Origin: Vesta saturnalis
Lineage: Eukaryota > Arthropoda > Insecta > Coleoptera > Lampyridae
Direction: 5' to 3'
NCBI GenBank assembly: GCA_036346205.1
Contig: JARFJB010000003.1
Location: 2,488,001 to 2,552,000 of the forward strand
Length of the DNA: 64,000 nucleotides
The notes below the pieces were generated by a model. That model was not told where the DNA came from and did no database searches. It saw only the letters and a list, made by a program, of their open reading frames with translations. Numbering within the stretch: position 1 is the stretch's first letter; every line of letters starts with the position of its first letter. The position numbers and the translations under genes are program-made. Below are positions 57,702 to 64,000 of this stretch, one piece after another.

Positions 57702-60413
57702 TAGGGTTACCATAATATTTTGAGGCCAAATCCGGACGTAGGATCTTCCGGGGGGTCTGGGGGGTATGGAATACCCCACAGGGAAGCGGGGGGTCCGGCG
57801 AAAATTTTTTTAAAAAAACGGGCAGTTGTTTTTAGCTATTCTAGGACGAATAAAATGACTTCAACTCAACTTGATTTTATAGGTTTACATTTAAAAAATT
57901 TATCATAGAAGGCTGATCGAAGCGTATCCTAGCAGCGGATCACTGGTATGTAAGTGCAAACACTAACAATCCGTCGGTTTACAGTCAGCAAAAATCAGAC
58001 AACAGTTGCCATCGACCAGTGTTGCCAACTGTCAAGCAACGGTGCGTGCATCCAGTAACACTTCTAAACGGGGAAAATTAATTGCAACAATCCCTTTACA
58101 ATTACATGAAATGCTTACATAAGAATATACAAAAACATCAATCAGTGTTCATATTCTGATGTCTTGGAACTATTTTCCAAGTTTTAGTTTAATCTGTGCT
58201 GGGTCCAGGGGCAGATTCATCAATTTTCCTTGCTTCGTATTTTTCATTAGAGCTGACTTTCTTCAGAAATGGCTTGTTATTTTTTATTTGGTCGTGGAAC
58301 TCTGAGCATGTCATATCACTATTTGCCTTGATAATTAGCAGGTCCCTGACAACTGCACGAGATAATCGTCCTCGTTCAGCTGTCCATATTGCTCCCATCA
58401 TTGAAAAAATTCGCTCAGCTGGAGCTGAAGTTCCAGGCAGACACATGGCGAATTCTACAAGTTTGTAAATATTCGCAAAGGACACGTTGCTCTTGGAAAC
58501 AATTGTCTCCACTTTTCATTAGTTTTAGGGGTTTCTTCTTTTGGCAGGGCGTCCCATTCGGGTCTCAGATTCTTCAAAATTTGAATAAGTGCTGAACGTT
58601 CATCAAATAGCTGATCCACATTTATTGAATGTGGTATGACGCTGTCTACTGTCAGAGCACTGTATTCCACTTCATCCCAAGAAGGGTCATGTTGTAGTGT
58701 CAACCATTTGAAATGTTTAGCTTTGGCAAAGCTGCTTTCCCAAAGTTTCAAGTAGCTAATGCCAGCTTCATAAAACACTTCAGTACATTTTAAAAACTCT
58801 TGTTCCTTGACGTTATTAATAGCTTTTTCATTTTTCAATTTCCTCAGTAATTGTTTAGCAGCAAACGGTATGAAATGTTCAGCCTTCCTTTCTTCCAGTT
58901 TCGCAAGTAATTGTTCATATACTTGCGCCGCTTCTGTAGCTGATATTTGATCAGACTCGACTTTCAATATCAATAGTTGAAACATTTGCAGACATCCGTG
59001 AACAAATGTTAAAAACAGTTCATTGAATTGGTCTTCAAAAAATGATTGAATTGTTGCAAGGCAGTTGTCAAGTGATGAAAAATATGCTTTCAAGGGCTCA
59101 AATAAAGCCAATATCCTTTCTACTGCCGGCATCAAGCTTAAAAATCTTGTATTTCCGTGGGAAAGGATCCGTTTGTACTCCACTTCTGCAGATTCACAAA
59201 ATTCTTTCAAAGCAGTCACTCTGACAGTATATTGGAAGAAGTATTTGTATACACTGCGTTATGCAGAATGTGCGCCGAACATCCAATGCCAAGAATTGGC
59301 CTTGAGAGGGCCTTTTGAAGTTTGCGGAACACATTTCTTTGGCCCTGCCTTTTAACACCACCAAAGTTGGTATTGGTGTTGTCAGCGCATAAGCATACGA
59401 CCTTGGAGTCAATAGAGAACTTTTTGATGCATTTTAAAACATGTTCAACTAGAATATCAGAGGTTTCACCGGGAAGTTCATAAAAAAATAACAGCTTCAC
59501 GTTAACACCTTCATTTTGGTTAAAATACCGAACACAAACAGGAGTCAATTTAACCTCTTTTCTGTTTGAACTGTCGATCGTTAGGGTTATGAAATTTGCA
59601 TCCTTCAGATCTTTGAGAAGTTTGTCAAATATGTAAGGGGATATTACATTTACAATGATTGCTTCGGTTTTAGTACGAGCTCCCGAGAATTTCGGTTCAA
59701 AAAGCTTTTTAATAAGTTTGGCGTTGCAATCAGACGTTTTGAAACTAAGCCCATACATTGCAGTATGGTAGGCAAAAGTAGCTTCTTTTGCTGAACATTG
59801 CAACTCAGCATCAGTGGCATCAGTATTTTTGAAAAATGTTTTAATACTTGCCGAGGACGCTGCTTGATTCGCTTTCTTATGTCTTTCAGTCTGCAAATGG
59901 TTTTCTATGCCATAGCGTCCACGATGTTCCACCGAAAATTCCGAATTGCACACCGTACACCTCACGCGATCATTGCTATTTCGGCACTGTCTCAGAAACT
60001 TATATTCTTCTTTTAGTTTGTCGTTAAAAACACACTTACGCTTCGGCATTTTCCCAATTTATAACACTACTATTTACTATTAATAAAAACTACTTAGAAT
60101 AATAAAATACTGAAAACTAATAGCATAAATAGTCTAGGAATTGACGCAGACCAGCAAACAAAACAGTAGCACTAAACTGACTGAACGCACTATATCCAAA
60201 TAAAATGGCGACAGGAGCGGATTTATAGATGTCTATGGCGTGCTCGCGTAACGCTTCTGCTGCAGTCCTGGTGCCCAATGTGACCAACCTATGTGCTGTC
60301 TTGTATTCGGTTTATATCGGTAAAATCCGGATAATTTTTAAATTCGGACGCCAAACCGGACACATGTTTAAAATCCGGACTTCCGGACGAAATCCGGACG
60401 GATGGTAACCCTA
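57702..60413 (-). mobile_element. hAT element with 8 bp target duplication and ATCCGGAC subterminal repeats
   Basis: Ends TAGGGTTACCAT (57702) and ATGGTAACCCTA (60413) are inverted. They are flanked by GCTATAAA (57694-57701) and GCTATAGA (60414-60421), an 8 bp duplication with one change. ATCCGGAC or a near variant occurs once in the left end and at least five times in the right 90 bp. The transposase reads on the minus strand and fills most of the 2.7 kb. Well-preserved ends and few frame breaks make this one of the youngest insertions here. Confidence 0.9.
58189..60049 (-). pseudogene. hAT transposase, nearly complete, two frame breaks
   Basis: The start MPKRKCVFNDKLKEEYKFL at 60049 opens a BED-like zinc finger (Cys31, Cys34, His51, His57 with RVRCTVCNSEF and HLQTERH). 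The RNase-H-like core shows NFITLTIDSSNRKEV (Asp159) and VVCLCADNTNTNFGG (Asp223), then ILGIGCSAHILHNAV. The frame shifts near 59217, continues through MTALKEFCESAEVEYKRIL and an alpha-helical insertion, and shifts again near 58480-58510. It ends with the C-terminal dimerisation block SFANIYKLVEFAMCLPGTSA, then PAERIFSMMG, WTAERGRLS. Total length is about 610 residues, normal for the family. Confidence 0.88.
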
Positions 60414-60421
60414 GCTATAGA

Positions 60422-60830
60422 CCTGTAGGAAATGTAATGTACATCGATTTTCTCTTTTGAATTGGTTAGAGTACATTGTTACCATGCTTTTCGTGTTTGT
60501 CACATATGTTCGGAATGACGTCACATTTTTTTCAAAATGGCCGCCAATGCCATGCACTATGCTGCTATCATTGATGTATGATATCATGGAAATAATGCTA
60601 GATACAGTATTTTATGTAGAGTAAGTATTTTTATAGAATTAAATTTACTATATAACTGTAAAAAAATAATGACGATCCGATTTAAAATGGCTAAGTTACA
60701 GCTATGAATGTGTCCACGGGAATACGATATAAATAATTCCTAATAGTAAATATCATCACCAGGTTTTAATAGAACATTTTCTAAGACAAACAATACAAAT
60801 GACTATGTAACAGCCAGAAATAATCAAAAA
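60422..60830. other. No gene seen
   Basis: Non-coding spacer between the hAT element and the CXC-domain relic. No TIR for the latter was recognised. Confidence 0.5.
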
Positions 60831-63800
60831 TTAGTCATCTCCAAACCCACAAGGATTTTTGCATTGATTTTCGTTCACATTACATTTACAAAATCGCGAA
60901 CACGGAATGCTGCTAACACGGCAAGGAGATACGTTCTTTAGAGCACACTTTTGGCATGTACAGGGAAAAGGATACTCTTCTGGTAAGCTCACATCACAAA
61001 TTACTAGCACAAAGGTATCACTACACAGTTCATAGCTATAATTTAGTGGATCGAGGTCTTCCTTATCATTTAGTACATTGAACCATCGGTGGCACTGTAA
61101 ATAGGCTCTCATTATATGAAATCTCAAGCTTCGTGAAGTTGGCGCTAATTTTTCAAAGTTAACATTCTTCTTGTGGTAGAACTAGTGATTTCGAAGTTTA
61201 TCTGAACTGTCAAAAGATTTGTTCAAAACGCTTACAACGAACGCTTCCGTTCCGCATCACTGATCATAGACTGATAAATTATGTTTTCCGAAATAAGTGA
61301 GCAAATGTGGTGTTTCTTTAACCCGGATTAAAGCGGTATGTTTCGTACCGACCTTGCTTGTTATATCACAACCGGTAAGAGCATGTACTGCTGGTAGGAC
61401 ATTTATAACTTCAGCAGATAAACGGTCTGAGATTATATGTACCGGAACAGCACGTGACGAATTTCCAGGACCTCGTAACACCCATAACTCAATGACTCCC
61501 AACAAATATATGAACGTCTTCAGTTCCGCTAAATGATTGCAAACACTCAAAAAAAAATTCTTGTAATCGTTGCTTATTTGTCGATGAAGCCCAAAAAGAG
61601 TTCATATTCTTTGGAATGGTAACTTCAATTGGTGATTCTTGTTTTCTTCTACGTCTTTCGTGAGACTTGATGCTGTGTTCTTTATATACGTCTAAGACTA
61701 CATCCACCCTACCTGAATTTCCATATATGCCTTTAAAACGTCTTAATAATGCATCCGAAAAATCACCAAATGTAACCAAATCTGCTTTAGACGAAGCAAC
61801 AACTCGTGCTTGATACATAAAATCAAATACTGTAACGGTTGAGATATTGGAGTCTGGTGTTTCAGAAGAAGGTTCTTCGTGCAATTCTTTTTCTATTTCT
61901 CGTCCTAATTCTGATTTATCTGATTTTACTAGAAAACCATCGTTAATGAGAAAATATGAGGTAGGAGTGATCTCAAATGAAAGCAACGTCTCTATGCAGT
62001 ATCTCCGTTCTCTAGCTACATCCAACAGTTGGCTAGCATCTCTAGTATCTTTTTCAAGGTTATGTTTTTGAATCACTTTTACGTGTTTCTTCACACTCCT
62101 TGGAATGATAGCATGTATTGATTTCGTCTTCTCGACAAATCTCTCCTGTTTGAATAACTGGCAAGCATCTTCGCCCAAAGTAGCGCAGTTAGTAATCATG
62201 GAAGCATATTCATCAGAGAAATGATTTCCAGTTACAATGTTGCAAATGTAGTTCAATGGCTGTCCAATATCAAAAGGAAAATGTAATCCATTATCGTTTG
62301 AATACTCTTTTCATCTAATCTTGTTCTTGCAGGAGAAAATTCATGGTGAAGAGAGTATTCATCATCTTGAACAATACCTGAAATTCCTTTAAGAAATTGC
62401 GATATAACAACTTTCTCATGCTTGATTAAATCTCTCCAAGCGACTGCTACCATTTTCCTAGTGATTTCAATAATTCCTCCTTGACTTTTTGCAGGTTTAT
62501 TGTACATTTGCCCAAGTGCTTGGTGCATTGCGACAACACTGAATTTACGGCATCCGTGTTCAACAGTAAATTTACCACTCATGAATCGGTCGTAAACATC
62601 TGGAAAACTGTTTTGAAGCTGTGTGCAATCTTCATAGTACACGGATCCCCATCTGCAATAGTTTGTCCTATCGAAAAAGAAGAAAATAGGAATATCTCTG
62701 CGAATAGCGGATACATGCAAATTCCAATTACTTTCCCTGTCTGCACGCACTAGATCAAGTATGATAGGGAACAGATCGTTCAGAAATACATTCCAGTACT
62801 TGAATAGTAAGGACGTCTTCACTCCATTATTAACGAATGCACAGAAATCTCTGTTGAAATCCTGCATAGATGTTGCAATATTCTGTTTGTCCGCAATTGC
62901 ATCATTACTTCTTTTCTCTAAGCTACATTTATGTAATGATTCTATATGCTGAAACAGTTCTGTGTATTTGTGATTACCTTCATTTTTTAGAAACTGTAGC
63001 CACTGCAATCGCTGCAAAGCTTCGAACAGTAGTGACAGCCCACGAATAGACCATGAATAATGACTTCCAGTCATAACGTTCTCAGCAACTTTAGGACCAT
63101 AAGTCTCTGTTTCTGTCAGGATTTCTTTCACTCCACTGTTTTCCAAGTTCTTTCCAATGCAGCAAATAATTATTTTGTAAGTGTGAAAGCTACCTAATCC
63201 TATAAATATATTTACGAACAAACTGGGAAAGAGTAGCTGTATTTCCTTTGCGATTCTGTGCACACCTTCATCACACCATAACGCATCATTTTCCTACCCA
63301 ACTTGAGACAATGCATCTTGAAAATTCTTCATTGTTGTGTAAATGGTACTGACTTGTGTTACTAGATATGGCAAAATAGGAATAGATATCACGTTCGTTA
63401 CTGGTTTGAAATCTGTTGTAACCAGTGAATTGAAAGGACTCCACGACGGCATGTGTGATGTTACTGGTAAGGAACAATTTGGAACGTTTGCTTCAACTAG
63501 GAAACGTGAAAGAAAATGTATTGTGTTTGACATTTTGGCACACGTGGCTTCATCACTCTGCACAATTTCTTGATCAGATTTGCACACAAAATCTTTGTGA
63601 ATGTTTCCTCGTTCTTTAGGTTTTTGGACGGGCAGCAGTTTCTGGCACTCTAAAACATTATCAAAAGTTCTTTTTCTTGGGTTAATGTTGAATTCCTTCG
63701 TATTTGACATAATACGTTCTTGCTCTAAATCTTTGTTGTCTTGAAATAACACTAGTACTTCCAATGCCAGAGAGAGTATCCTCAATTTGATCAAAATTGT

Positions 63801-64000
63801 CCATTGCTCCACTTAATATTGGTTGCTGTAATGATAAGTTACTTAACAGTGGGGCACGGTTTTCTCCGTTTCTGGTCACTATTCTGTTAGCCAGTAGATT
63901 ATCATGACGCTATAAGCTATCGTAACTGCAGCGAAGACCTAAACGATTGAGAACATTTATCAATGACTTAGATCTACATGTTTCGTGCACAGTTTGAGCT
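60831..64000 (-). pseudogene. Large multicopy-family protein with C-terminal Tesmin/TSO1-like CXC domain; continues past the window
   Basis: The reading frame enters from the right edge (AQTVHETCRSKSLINVLNRL) and passes GAMDNFDQIEDTLSGIGS. It then shifts through TFDNVLECQKLL, IFIGLGSFHTYKIIICCIG, TGSHYSWSIRGLSLLFEALQ, FFFDRTNYCRWGSVYYEDC and HGCRKFSVVAMHQALGQMYN. A segment ISDRLSAEVINVLPAVHALT plus GCDITSKVGTK resembles the Gly-Cys-Asp helix-hairpin region of FEN1/PIN-like nucleases (inference). The C-terminus has the Cys pattern PCTCQKCALKNVSPC...PCSRFCKCNVNENQCKNPC of CXC domains. I recognise the arrangement as a multicopy family of uncharacterised invertebrate proteins. At least four frame breaks and an apparent internal deletion near 61490 make it inactive. 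Confidence 0.7.

Overview
This is an AT-rich eukaryotic window with no recognisable single-copy host exon. Its transposon content (piggyBac, Tc1/mariner, hAT, a Mutator-like element with a FLYWCH-type finger, and two multicopy protein families common in arthropod genomes) points to an insect with a large, repeat-rich genome, possibly a beetle; the species cannot be named from sequence alone. Every protein-coding relic is a mobile-element gene, and each is broken by frameshifts, stops or deletions. Eight of the nine independent transposase-like genes face the minus strand. Two near-identical polypyrimidine-CAG|GTAAGC motifs of the recursive-splicing type lie on the plus strand about 21 kb apart. 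Together these suggest, without proving it, that the window is inside a giant plus-strand intron. LAYOUT 0-23 kb: a Tc1-like element (2.8-5.6 kb), three copies of a repeat containing a tRNA-Lys-type primer-binding motif, a degenerate ACN-rich repeat, inverted-repeat elements that carry a cloverleaf tRNA (8.7-9.2 kb, again at 34.1 kb), a small hairpin at 10.5 kb, a 1.5 kb tandem duplication with a TGCATACA minisatellite, a 2.6 kb palindrome with a mariner relic at its centre (16.8-19.4 kb), and a 1.6 kb CA/ACGT microsatellite. 23-38 kb: a very old tandem-repeat field whose monomers share the core TTTACAnnTTACAAACTGT. It is interrupted by a second palindrome with a central mariner (DD41D spacing), a hAT relic with a spliced zinc finger, and a piggyBac element bounded by TTAA. 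38-50 kb: a foldback-type palindromic element has been invaded by a 3.14 kb DNA transposon (38963-42105) with 30 bp inverted repeats, an apparent AATT target duplication and an intron-containing gene of the family I recognise as DUF7869-like. A 5.08 kb segment starting inside this transposon is tandemly repeated (39631-44713 and 44714-49527); the second copy is full of tiny deletions, so it is either a decaying duplication or an assembly artefact. 50-64 kb: a Mutator-like element with a 9 bp target duplication (51.9-54.0 kb), a well-preserved hAT with an 8 bp target duplication (57.7-60.4 kb), and a large minus-strand relic with a C-terminal Tesmin/TSO1-type CXC domain that runs off the right end. 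The strongest candidates for something poorly described are the DUF7869-like transposon with a defined TIR and target duplication, the tRNA-carrying inverted-repeat element, the paired recursive-splice motifs, and the pattern of mariners sitting at the exact centre of palindromes. No protein here appears functional as it stands.
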